DNA of 64,000 nt from Boudabousia tangfeifanii (GTDB taxonomy: Bacteria; Actinomycetota; Actinomycetes; Actinomycetales; Actinomycetaceae), in NCBI RefSeq assembly GCF_001856685.1, contig NZ_CP017812.1, positions 496,001 through 560,000 of the forward strand. Reading direction: 5' to 3'. The notes beneath the pieces are model-generated. The model made no database searches and had not been told where the DNA came from. It was given only the letters and a program-made list of their open reading frames with translations. Each line of letters starts with the position of its first letter. The stretch's first letter is position 1. A program made the translations under genes and the position numbers. This document shows, in pieces, positions 27,901 through 33,595 of this stretch.

Positions 27901-28061
27901 ATCTGTTCGGCAGCCACATTGGTTGGGCCATCAACGCGAAGATCACTACTGGTTGGCCGGATAACACCTTCCGACCAAACGAACCAGTACATCGCGATGC
28001 TGTTGCCGCATTTATCTACCGTGCAACACACGCAAAGATCGACGTTCAGTGCAAGAACTAG
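21924..28061 (+). CDS. Secreted endo-alpha-N-acetylgalactosaminidase (GH101) with C-terminal SLH domains
   Basis: 2045 residues. Signal peptide about 1-36 (cleavage near SVAQA). A discoidin/F5-8 type C-like domain about 45-207 (DGNKATYWHTEW). GH101 beta-sandwich and catalytic barrel about 235-850: IPFNIVSQATHPFLRTLDD, YLYFDTHFPYGYQ with the candidate nucleophile D672, and SEWAASIPHANTW with the candidate acid/base E705. The 33-residue gap equals that of D789/E822 in the characterised Bifidobacterium enzyme EngBF. Carbohydrate-binding beta domains follow to about 1285, an NPCBM-associated (NEW3-like) domain about 1290-1390 and an NPCBM domain about 1394-1535. A Pro-rich repeat linker spans about 1536-1834 and three SLH domains about 1853-2045. 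GH101 releases Gal-GalNAc disaccharide from mucin-type O-glycans. No LPxTG motif: attachment is probably by SLH. It sits between rplKA and rplJL. Confidence 0.93.
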   Translation: MSTSNGRNSRTTVSAFVTLAMLSTGLWASAPSVAQAAEPKDVTSLIVRDTARVDSTTKAEGAGNGTALAAIDGNKATYWHTEWSGTKPPPPHYWEGRFETAQPLSRVVLTPRQSSGGSGRVKGYELRASNDCYEGSALNKEAIESWEVLAKGSAAEEEYRSKDLVIDVAPNKVKDVKCFAVKYLSAWGGLAGYSETVASLAELHAWINTTPAATPSPEAPSEPAPPSGEARPLPAELTAVPEGAHEITDGNLTVRLFPDAPAVVNYQLNNKTIRGVYGTPVKKIEIGKYASQKGALNTNEYDFTVGQVTKTATKVTYPLTVTGLAGVKLDVVYELKDGNLVMSLQNVKDPGKLVNTIALPKTPLMSLGSDDAQATMSSARVVVNRAYKSDRFEKVVSSEPYDERKPVYMAIMNNKDLAAGFEGNMTLDGGLGASSDYDTPRFWMNLSEANNAKIATVTPYRWVYRSRGADLGIGTEDNLFVKVRLTEDANSDGKVDWQDGAIATRDVYDKYVGWNDVKNLVIGRIPFNIVSQATHPFLRTLDDTKRISLATDNLGQQAILKGYQSEGHDAAHPDYGGHYNVRAGGLEDLKKLVNDGKQYNTTFGVHINAIETYSEAKHFGDTVRYPLVKAWNWMNLAYRMDYIKDLGSRNLINRIQQFREEVPDNMSYLYFDTHFPYGYQNLKMVDEMNKAAVAAGRAPWRVASEWAASIPHANTWSHWTQEERYGGKHTKGYTSQIMRFVLNQSRDTWNPNSILGNSNIVEFEGWTNHQDYQGFIDNVWQRNLPTKFLQQSPIVKWEENKITFENGTVATSPRSSLITDFSGTDLGKDRTINYKGVVVYKGGNYLFPWTDGGAERLYHYNQDGGQTTWTLNSDWSGYSTLKLYKLTDDGRKLIKDVPVSGGQITLDAEENTAYVLYPGTKAPAAQNVQWGAHTRLNDPGFYSGKLDGYQKTGKVLVKPNAHNNREAVFGSGAASLSQTVTLPAGDWNYWTWFEINPGQKRDFTISAEGSGVKPTKYQAGETGKVATTVNQSAAKNFVGSDEKHDFRGNSTWQRIRVTFHLDQETPVTLKLAAGEGDTQIKVDDQRVVPFVAPTDPAPTDQTVLFDDFENVDTGYWPFVGGTVDQGDARTQLAERNEPFSQAGWDDKPIDNVLSGKWSLLAHQEGSGVMFRTVPQSVPMEAGHKYRVSFQYQAKHGPNAAGAPANKWRLVSEAPNGEGGFKRAVLDEEGLERAAGTTKTFVKEFSVDTYTPVSMEFVHRGSGDVWDDFAIDNFRLEDLGETEVAPARAQLDAPVTKVVNAEPSEVPVNLISEEPKNATDVTWTLTGPEGWKATPKAGNPTTVDAGQTVTGKWDVTAPVDQTEAIMTATVTYKIDGRVHSLSHPVRVIALEKEKQLLSDQPVPSGSRNGWGPIERDMSNGESDSGDGTTLTVAGRTYEKGLGAHAVSSVTYPVPAGFDEFRTLIGVDDETGRGSVEFEVWVDGQRVYGPEGMRAGTTAKEVRIPVKGAGNVTLKVKDGGDGVGGDHADWLFPRFIKSPVAPTPEPSVEPTPEPTKEPTPEPTKEPTVEPTTEPTPVPTPAPEPTKEPTVEPTPVPTPVPPVKPEPTPAPKPPVKPTPEQPKPPVKPEPTPVLPDPKPEPKPLPPVKPQPPVTPEPTKEPAPKPEPTPAPKPPVKPTPEQPKPPVKPEPTPAPKPPVKPEPTPVLPDPKPEPKPLPPVKPQPPVKPTPEQPKPPVKPEPKPQPPVKPEPKPQPPVKPEPKPQPPVKPEPKPQPPVKPEPKPQPPVKPEPKPQPPVKPEPKPQPPVKPEPKPQPPVKPEPKPQPPVKPEPKPQPKPCTDKEYKVTRPRAPRPEFQGFKDVSLDNFFAGEIEWMRAQGYSTGWHDRTFRPLLGVERQAVAAFFWRLAHDRAGEPAPKAAKSLYRDVTKNRIFSKEITWLTETGISTGWADGTFRPDAPIERQAFVAMLHRFCTKFEQACVPGLAKLPAVAPHFKDMDLFGSHIGWAINAKITTGWPDNTFRPNEPVHRDAVAAFIYRATHAKIDVQCKN
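26530..27425 (+). repeat. Proline-rich repeat tract in the GH101 gene, with a 30/60-bp tandem array
   Basis: Encodes about 300 residues of PEPT/PVKP-type repeats. From 27121 to 27420 there are ten copies of a 30-bp unit (KPEPKPQPPV type). The copies alternate between two spellings of the last codons, giving an exact 60-bp period repeated three times at 27121, 27181 and 27241. A 53-bp or longer segment around 26811 recurs near 27026. All periods are multiples of three, so copy-number change keeps the frame. Confidence 0.95.
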
Positions 28062-28078
28062 CCACTGAACTGAACTAA

Positions 28079-28113
28079 AAGTGGGGCGGAGAAAACTTTT
28101 CTCCGCCCCACTT
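28079..28113 (+). terminator. Terminator after the GH101 gene
   Basis: Inverted repeat AAGTGGGGCGGAG / CTCCGCCCCACTT with an A/T-rich apex, 17 bases after the stop. Confidence 0.85.
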
Positions 28114-28148
28114 GTGTTCACTCTCACCCTTGAAAACCTAAACTTGTG

Positions 28149-28177
28149 CTGACTTGGTACGAAAAGTCTGTTAATCT
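28149..28177 (+). promoter_or_regulatory. Promoter of rplJL
   Basis: CTGACT (28149-28154), 17-base spacer, TAATCT (28172-28177) preceded by TGT as an extended -10. The start is expected near 28184, at the beginning of the conserved leader. Confidence 0.5.
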
Positions 28178-28185
28178 AGTCGAAG

Positions 28186-28291
28186 CCAAAGACCGTTGGT
28201 CCCCACCACCCGGTGGGATTAAATCTGAAAAGATCCAGCGCAGGTGTGATTAGAGCTTCAAGCCCTGCACGTCTGCGTGTGGGGCTTTTTT
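28186..28291 (+). ncRNA. Ribosomal protein L10 leader
   Basis: Contains the blocks CCAAAGACCGTTGGT, a CCACC/GGTGG stem and CAGCGCAGGTGTGA, which I recognise from actinobacterial rplJ leaders. It ends with hairpin AGCCC..GGGCT and a T6 run (28260-28291). In other bacteria the L10-(L7/L12) complex binds this leader to repress its own synthesis. Confidence 0.75.
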
Positions 28292-28324
28292 GTACGACTA
28301 ATGGCTACGATCGGAAGGAGGGCC

Positions 28325-28846
28325 ATGGCGAGGCCTGACAAAGTAGCAGCAGTTGCGCAGTTGACGGAACTATTCCGTACTTCTAGCGCCGTTGTGCTCA
28401 CTGAATACCGCGGTCTGACCGTCGGCCAACTTAAAGAGTTGCGCCGTGCGCTCGGAGACAACGCGACCTACACCGTAGCAAAGAACACCCTTGCCGCGAT
28501 CGCCGCTAAGGAAGCCGGACTCGACTTCTTGGCCGAGGACCTAACCGGCCCGACCGCTCTCGCGTTCGTCACCGGTGAGCCTGTAGAGGCCGCCAAGGCA
28601 TTGCGTGACTTTGCTAAGGACAACAAGGCACTAGTCGTTAAGACAGGTGCTATGGACGGCGCCAAGCTAACTGCTGAAGGCGTTAAGAAGCTTGCTGACC
28701 TCGAAACCCGCGAAGTGCTATTGGCTAAGGCTGCTGGCGCTATGAAGGGTAAGATGACCCAAGCTGCATACATGTTCCAGGCACCAGCCGTTAAGTTGGT
28801 TCGCACTGTGGACGCCCTGCGCGAAAAGCAGGAACAAGCTGCCTGA
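28325..28846 (+). CDS. rplJ: 50S ribosomal protein L10
   Basis: 173 residues from the ATG at 28325 ([13 protein letters not shown]), which follows GGAAGGAGGG. An earlier in-frame ATG at 28277 lies inside the leader hairpin and is rejected. Seen: [19 protein letters not shown] and [19 protein letters not shown]10 is the base of the L7/L12 stalk. It forms an operon with rplL and is probably self-regulated through the leader. Confidence 0.95.
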   Translation: MARPDKVAAVAQLTELFRTSSAVVLTEYRGLTVGQLKELRRALGDNATYTVAKNTLAAIAAKEAGLDFLAEDLTGPTALAFVTGEPVEAAKALRDFAKDNKALVVKTGAMDGAKLTAEGVKKLADLETREVLLAKAAGAMKGKMTQAAYMFQAPAVKLVRTVDALREKQEQAA

Positions 28847-28913
28847 TCCAATCAGGCATCAAACCGATAATCGCTGCTGATCAAGCAGGAAAAAACTAGG
28901 AAGGATTGCCAAA

Positions 28914-29297
28914 ATGGCTAAACTCACCAACGAAGAGCTACTCGAAGCTTTCAAGGAAATGACCCTCATCGAACTATCTGACTTCGTCAAGTTGTTCGAA
29001 GAAACCTTCGACGTAGAAGCTGCTGCTCCTGCCGCTGTTGCTGTTGCCGCTGGCCCAGCTGCTGCTGCTGAAGACGCTGAAGAAAAGACCGAATTCGACG
29101 TTATCCTTGAAGCCGCTGGCGACAAGAAGATCGGCGTCATCAAGGCCGTTCGCGCCTTGACCTCCCTCGGTCTAAAGGAAGCTAAGGACCTCGTTGACGG
29201 CGCTCCAAAGCCTGTCCTCGAAGGCGTTAACAAGGAAGAAGCTGAAAAGGCTAAGGCTGCTATCGAAGAAGCCGGCGGTAAGGTCACCCTTAAGTGA
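28914..29297 (+). CDS. rplL: 50S ribosomal protein L7/L12
   Basis: 127 residues. N-terminal dimerisation domain ([19 protein letters not shown]), an Ala-rich hinge about residues 37-58, and the C-terminal domain with [20 protein letters not shown] and [14 protein letters not shown]. It is the multicopy stalk protein that recruits translation factors. It has an AGGAAGGA ribosome binding site. Confidence 0.97.
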   Translation: MAKLTNEELLEAFKEMTLIELSDFVKLFEETFDVEAAAPAAVAVAAGPAAAAEDAEEKTEFDVILEAAGDKKIGVIKAVRALTSLGLKEAKDLVDGAPKPVLEGVNKEEAEKAKAAIEEAGGKVTLK

Positions 29298-29333
29298 TTT
29301 TACTGAGCTAACTTTAGCTCTCTAAATCTTTCT

Positions 29334-29374
29334 AACGTTGGGCCCCAACCACTACGGTTGGGGCCCAACGTTTA
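29334..29374 (+). terminator. Terminator after rplJL
   Basis: Perfect 17-bp stem (AACGTTGGGCCCCAACC and complement) with a 5-base loop, then TATCTT. Between here and 29541 I see nothing else. Confidence 0.88.
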
Positions 29375-29541
29375 TCTTGTGCCAAAAGCAGATCAAAACT
29401 AGAGGGCAAAACCTCTCCGACTTTTCTAAAAACTAACCTAGAACTTAGTGAAGCTATCGGTATCCCACATCGCTCACGCCTCAACCTTTATCGCTATCAA
29501 GCAGTTCAGAATCGATTACCCAGCAGGAAGGGAGGGCCAGG

Positions 29542-29709
29542 GTGCGGTCGATGCATGAATCTCCCGATAATGACGTAGTAGTGCTATCAACGCCAGACCA
29601 GATAGAAAGGCCAGTAGTTCCCAGACAAGCCGAAAACTACTGGCCAGGCGTCTACAGACAATCTAATAAACGATCAACTGCCTGCGCTATCTGCCAATCT
29701 CGTTACTAA
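29542..29709 (+). CDS. Possible small protein of 55 residues, unrecognised
   Basis: GTG start at 29542 preceded at good spacing by GGAAGGGAGGG (29526-29536). An internal ATG at 29551 is the alternative. The product would be polar with a C-terminal CAICQSRY. The stop codon ends one base before the end of the convergent ABC transporter gene, and a terminator-like hairpin (29609-29645) lies inside the frame, which counts against it. It could be a real small gene, a remnant, or chance. Confidence 0.25.
   Translation: MRSMHESPDNDVVVLSTPDQIERPVVPRQAENYWPGVYRQSNKRSTACAICQSRY
29609..29645 (-). terminator. Probable terminator of the minus-strand ABC transporter operon
   Basis: 11-bp stem GGCCAGTAGTT / AACTACTGGCC with a 15-base loop. 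On the minus strand it is followed by TTTCTATC. It lies about 65 bases past the transporter stop. Confidence 0.55.
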
Positions 29710-31449
29710 TCAGTCAAGACTAACAATGTGGTCTACGCCCACCAGTTCATCCTTCCGGTGAGTGATTTCCAAAATGGTTGCCGTCGGCAGGGCCTGCCGG
29801 ATAGCCGCGCGCACCTGCAAGGCCGAACTGGTTGGCAAGTGTGCCGTCGCTTCATCCATAATCAGTACCTTCGGCGAAGCCAAAACGGCCCGAGCCAAAG
29901 CCAAACGCTGACGCTGGCCGCCCGAGACGTCCTCGCCCTTAGTGCCGACCTTAGTTTCCAAGCCGTGGGGCATTGCTTCGACCTCGGTAGCCAAACCAAC
30001 CACCTTGAGTACCTGCCAAAGTTCCGCCTCACTGGCATCAGGGGCAACTAAACGCAGGTTTTCTGCAATAGTTCCGGCAAAAAGGTGGGTTCGCTGCGGG
30101 ACATAAAGCACCTGTTGGCGAAGGTCATCCACATCCACCTCTTTAAGATCTTTCCCACCCACGAGGACGCGACCCGACTGGGGATCATCGTAGCGCACGA
30201 ACATCTTCGCTAAAGTCGACTTACCGCCGCCCGTGCGCCCCAATAGCGCAGTCCAACTACCCGCAGGCGCTGAAAAATCAACCTGATCTAGTACCTTGGG
30301 GGTTTCCTCGGCGTAGGCGAAGGTAACGGCCTCGGCCCGCAAATCAAGATCACCGGCTGGTAAGGTCCCGCTGGCCGAGGACGGCACCGGGGGATTAGAC
30401 GTCAAAGATCTGAGGCGAGCGGCTGCCGCAAAGGAGTTCTCCAAGAAAGTGGAGAAGTCTTCGACGCCCCGCACAGATTCCCAACCGCGCATGGAACCGG
30501 CCAAAATCGCCGCCAAGGCGGCCGCAGGTAAAGCACCGTCGTACACCAAAGGATAAGCCACAAAGGTTAAAACGAAAGCCTGCAAAAGCATCATGCCCAA
30601 GGTGACACCGCGGCGAAGCGAAACTTGCAAATGAGTGGACTTCGTGGCGTCATGAACCTCTTCGCGTGCCTTACCAAGTGCCGTGGCGAACTCGGGCCAT
30701 AAGCCATAAGCGTTAATCTCATTCTTGCCGCCCAGTACGTCGGCACTGATCGTAGCAACCTGTTGGCGAGCTGCCAAAGTCTTAAGCGACCCCTCCTGGG
30801 AAGTGCCGCGGCCCAGCACCAAAATCAGGATCAAAGACAAGTAATTCAACGCCACCAGTAAAAAGGCCAATGAGGTACTACCGGTAGTGATCCAAAGAAG
30901 CAACGCGGTCAGCCAAGGCAAAACCAAAGCACTCACCGCTGGAGCGAAGGTATGAGCAAAAAAGACCTCAATGCGGTCGATATCGCGAGTCAAGCGAACC
31001 AGCAGATCGCCCGCCCGTGATTGCCCCAAAATCGCTGGGGCCTGCGGATACAAACGCACAAAAGCTTCACGCCGCAACAACTCTAAAGCCTTGAAGGCCA
31101 CAAAGTGACCACAAAACTGCTCCAAATAACGCAAAAACGCTTTTACCACAGCAATGCCAGCCAAGAATGACAGTACGACCCACAAGGGTTGAGCGGCAAA
31201 GAACCAAGGGGTCTGCGGGCCGAGGACGCCCGGCCAAGGCGAATCATACGCTGGGGCAGTTATGATGCCCATATCAGACAATTGGGCAACGACCTGCGCC
31301 GCAGCGAAAGCTAGCATCACAACACCCAACAACTGGTCGGCAACGCGCGCAGTCGCACTAGCCAACAATGGCAACAGTACTGGGCGAGTCTGCGCGAACA
31401 TCCAACGGGTCAAATCCCAACGTGAATACTTAGTCTCCATCGTGTTCAC
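29710..31449 (-). CDS. ABC half-transporter, permease-ATPase fusion (CydC-like), second subunit
   Basis: 579 residues. Six-helix exporter-type membrane domain (about 20-320) followed by a nucleotide-binding domain: Walker A GRTGGGKST, signature VSGGQRQRLALARAVL, Walker B VLIMDEATAHL, switch histidine in EITHRKDEL. The D-loop aspartate expected after Walker B is missing (TAHLPTSSA), suggesting an asymmetric heterodimer. GTG start overlaps the upstream partner's stop (GTGA) and has an AAGGAAGG site; the ATG at 31440 is less well spaced. It resembles CydC, but no cydAB is present and the operon has an iron box, so an iron or siderophore-related transporter of the IrtAB/YbtPQ kind is also possible. 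Confidence 0.82.
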   Translation of the reverse strand: MNTMETKYSRWDLTRWMFAQTRPVLLPLLASATARVADQLLGVVMLAFAAAQVVAQLSDMGIITAPAYDSPWPGVLGPQTPWFFAAQPLWVVLSFLAGIAVVKAFLRYLEQFCGHFVAFKALELLRREAFVRLYPQAPAILGQSRAGDLLVRLTRDIDRIEVFFAHTFAPAVSALVLPWLTALLLWITTGSTSLAFLLVALNYLSLILILVLGRGTSQEGSLKTLAARQQVATISADVLGGKNEINAYGLWPEFATALGKAREEVHDATKSTHLQVSLRRGVTLGMMLLQAFVLTFVAYPLVYDGALPAAALAAILAGSMRGWESVRGVEDFSTFLENSFAAAARLRSLTSNPPVPSSASGTLPAGDLDLRAEAVTFAYAEETPKVLDQVDFSAPAGSWTALLGRTGGGKSTLAKMFVRYDDPQSGRVLVGGKDLKEVDVDDLRQQVLYVPQRTHLFAGTIAENLRLVAPDASEAELWQVLKVVGLATEVEAMPHGLETKVGTKGEDVSGGQRQRLALARAVLASPKVLIMDEATAHLPTSSALQVRAAIRQALPTATILEITHRKDELVGVDHIVSLD

Positions 31450-33281
31450 TTTCCTTCCTTGGTGCTGCGCTCAGAGTAATAAGAGGAGGGGAGAAGCGGG
31501 CTCTCGTCCTCGTTGTGGGGGAGTGGATTGAGACCATGGTCGACAACTTCCCAAACCTGATCGACCCCGGGAAGAAGGCCCGCTCGATGCGTCACCATCA
31601 CCATGGTGCGATCTGAGATCCCAGCCAGAACATCACGAATTTGTTCTTCAGCCACCAAATCCACCGCGGATGTAGGCTCGTCTAATAGCAAGATCTCGCG
31701 GCCCGAAAGTAGTGCCCGTGCCAAAGAAAGTCGCTGTGCCTGACCACCTGAAAGGCCCATGCCCTGTTCGCCGATCTCGGTATCAAGCCCAGATGGGAAG
31801 GCCTTTACTTCATCAGCAAGCTGCACCTTTTCCAAGGCGGACCACAGCTCCGCTTCGCTAGCCTGAGGCGCCACCAGCAGCAAGTTCTGCCTAATCGTGG
31901 TGGCGAATAGCCAGGTTGTTTGGGCCACCGGAGCGCTAGCCTGACTTAAAGCAAAGGCGGAAGCGCTTTGACTTTGCAAACTAATCTCACCCTCGCTGGG
32001 GCTTAATTGGCCGCTAAGCAGTTTCAAGAAAGTAGACTTGCCGGCACCAGATGGCCCAACTACTGCAATCCTCGACTTGGGGGGAACGCTGAAATCAAGT
32101 TTGTTCAGTACCGGTCCGCTTTGGGGGTAGGCGAAAGAAACCTGGTGCCCACTAATGCTGGCCGAGGCCGCCCCCGCCGTCTCTCGCGTTTCGCGAGCGT
32201 TGCTGGTCACGCTCGGGCCGATACTTGGTTGTTGTCCTTGGCTAAGCTGGCGCAATGCTTGGGCTCCTGCCGTGCCGTGTTGTAGGGTCGCTCCGTCCTC
32301 GGCCTGCAACCAGAAACGGTTGAGGCCGCGACCTGCCGCGATGCCGCCCATGGCCACATAGAAGAATGCACCAACCTGGTCCATCGGTTCGAGTAAGAAA
32401 ATCGAGAGGAAAACAAGCGCTACCGCGTGGGTAGCGCTGAGATGACCGCCGGAGTAACGCCAGATTGCCAAGCCGGTAGCCCCCGCGACCATAAATAGGG
32501 AGAAGCTCAGATCAACCACGAACAGCACCAGCTGGTTGCCGGCCAATAGGCGCATAATCGCTTGACGGTTGCGTTCGCCGCGCTCGGCCAGCTGCTGCGC
32601 GACCCGCGCACTCGCCGCCAAATACTGTAGGGTCTCCATGCCCTTGATTGCGTCCAAATAAGCCCCGGCAAGGTTATTGCGTTCTTTCCGAGAGGCGCTA
32701 GAAACCTTGCGCATGACCTTGAGGAAACCGCCCACCAGCAGCGGAATTAGCGGGATTGCGAGCGCCAAAATCAGACCAGACAACCAGTCATAGCGCACCA
32801 ACACCCACAAAACCACCAGCAAAGGAATCGCCAGAGCTGAGAAAATCTGCGGCAAGAAAGTCTGTCGATACAAGGTGTAGCGTTCCAGCCCGTCCGTGAG
32901 CAGGTTCAAGGTGGCGCCTTCGCGTTCTTCCTCGTCTTGCCTCCCGAGGTCGTTGGTAGCTAAAGAGCCGCCGGTAAGAGCACGGCCAAGTTCTACTTCT
33001 AGCTTGGTGGCGCTGCGATATGAGATCCACATGCGGAGCACTTGACCGCCCGCGGCTAGCAAGGTGGCAAGGACCGCCGGTACCAGCAGATCACCAGAGA
33101 GCTGTTGCCCGTTTGCGAGGCGGACAACCCAATCGGCTAACTGTTCTAAAGCCCAAATAGTGCCAACCACACTTATAAGGCCAGCCAGGACCGCCCAACG
33201 ACGTTCCTTGGGGCCAACTTGACTTAGCTGTTTAAGAGAATCTTTCGCTCTCTTACCTGCTTTGGCACGCTTAAACGGCAT
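31446..33281 (-). CDS. ABC half-transporter, permease-ATPase fusion (CydD-like), first subunit
   Basis: 611 residues. A basic N-terminus precedes six membrane helices (about 30-330) with TLNLLTDGLERYTLYRQTFL and PLIPLLVGGFLKVMRKVSSA. The ATPase domain has Walker A GPSGAGKST, signature LSGGQAQRLSLARALL, Walker B ILLLDEPTSAVD and switch MVTHRAGL, so its catalytic motifs are complete, unlike the partner. ATG start with AAGGAAG. It is the first gene of the pair and begins 20 bases from a 19-bp DtxR/IdeR-like box. Substrate unknown; the iron box favours an iron-related cargo over the CydDC role suggested by similarity. Confidence 0.82.
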   Translation of the reverse strand: MPFKRAKAGKRAKDSLKQLSQVGPKERRWAVLAGLISVVGTIWALEQLADWVVRLANGQQLSGDLLVPAVLATLLAAGGQVLRMWISYRSATKLEVELGRALTGGSLATNDLGRQDEEEREGATLNLLTDGLERYTLYRQTFLPQIFSALAIPLLVVLWVLVRYDWLSGLILALAIPLIPLLVGGFLKVMRKVSSASRKERNNLAGAYLDAIKGMETLQYLAASARVAQQLAERGERNRQAIMRLLAGNQLVLFVVDLSFSLFMVAGATGLAIWRYSGGHLSATHAVALVFLSIFLLEPMDQVGAFFYVAMGGIAAGRGLNRFWLQAEDGATLQHGTAGAQALRQLSQGQQPSIGPSVTSNARETRETAGAASASISGHQVSFAYPQSGPVLNKLDFSVPPKSRIAVVGPSGAGKSTFLKLLSGQLSPSEGEISLQSQSASAFALSQASAPVAQTTWLFATTIRQNLLLVAPQASEAELWSALEKVQLADEVKAFPSGLDTEIGEQGMGLSGGQAQRLSLARALLSGREILLLDEPTSAVDLVAEEQIRDVLAGISDRTMVMVTHRAGLLPGVDQVWEVVDHGLNPLPHNEDESPLLPSSYYSERSTKEGK

Positions 33282-33300
33282 CTGTCTTCCTTCTTAATTG

Positions 33301-33319
33301 ATAGGTGAGGATAACCTAT
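33301..33319. promoter_or_regulatory. DtxR/IdeR-like iron box
   Basis: ATAGGTGAGGATAACCTAT, with ATAGGT and ACCTAT as exact inverted arms, matches 15 of 19 positions of the classical DtxR/IdeR consensus (TTAGGTTAGGCTAACCTAA). It overlaps the -10 and expected start of the minus-strand promoter at 33318-33346, the position expected for repression by an iron-loaded regulator. Confidence 0.65.
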
Positions 33320-33346
33320 GTTAAATCCTTTTTTGGATTTACGTAA
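33318..33346 (-). promoter_or_regulatory. Promoter of the ABC transporter pair
   Basis: On the minus strand: TTACGT (33346-33341), 17-base spacer, TAACAT (33323-33318). The expected start is near 33311, the middle of the iron box. The spacer is itself a dyad, AAATCC/GGATTT with a T6 centre (33323-33340). Confidence 0.45.
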
Positions 33347-33433
33347 CTTCAAGCTTGCGTTATTACAGTTAATGGGCGATAATCGGACGATTTGAGAAAA
33401 ATTGTGCGATAAGTTTCTAACCATGCAAAACGC

Positions 33434-33462
33434 CTGCAAAGTTTGTTTTCCTCTGCTACGAT
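33434..33462 (+). promoter_or_regulatory. Promoter of rpoBC
   Basis: CTGCAA (33434-33439), 17-base spacer, TACGAT (33457-33462). Gives an untranslated leader of about 125 bases before the TTG at 33596. Confidence 0.5.
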
Positions 33463-33595
33463 TAATAGTTGCGCCTCCATGTCCGAGGTGAGTTGTATCC
33501 GGCGACTCTAAATAGCGCAAGTCGTCGGCCCTGCAACATCAGATAGGGGCTGTTGGCGCGTGCGCGCACAAATCGCTAGCAGGGAAGGAAACCCT

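Noticed and set aside
28277..28324. Upstream ATG extending rplJ by 16 residues
   Set aside because: Falls in the terminal hairpin of the L10 leader. The conserved MARPDK start at 28325 has the ribosome binding site.
29710..33281. Firm naming of the ABC pair as cydC/cydD
   Set aside because: No cytochrome bd genes nearby and an iron box in the promoter; similarity alone does not fix the substrate.
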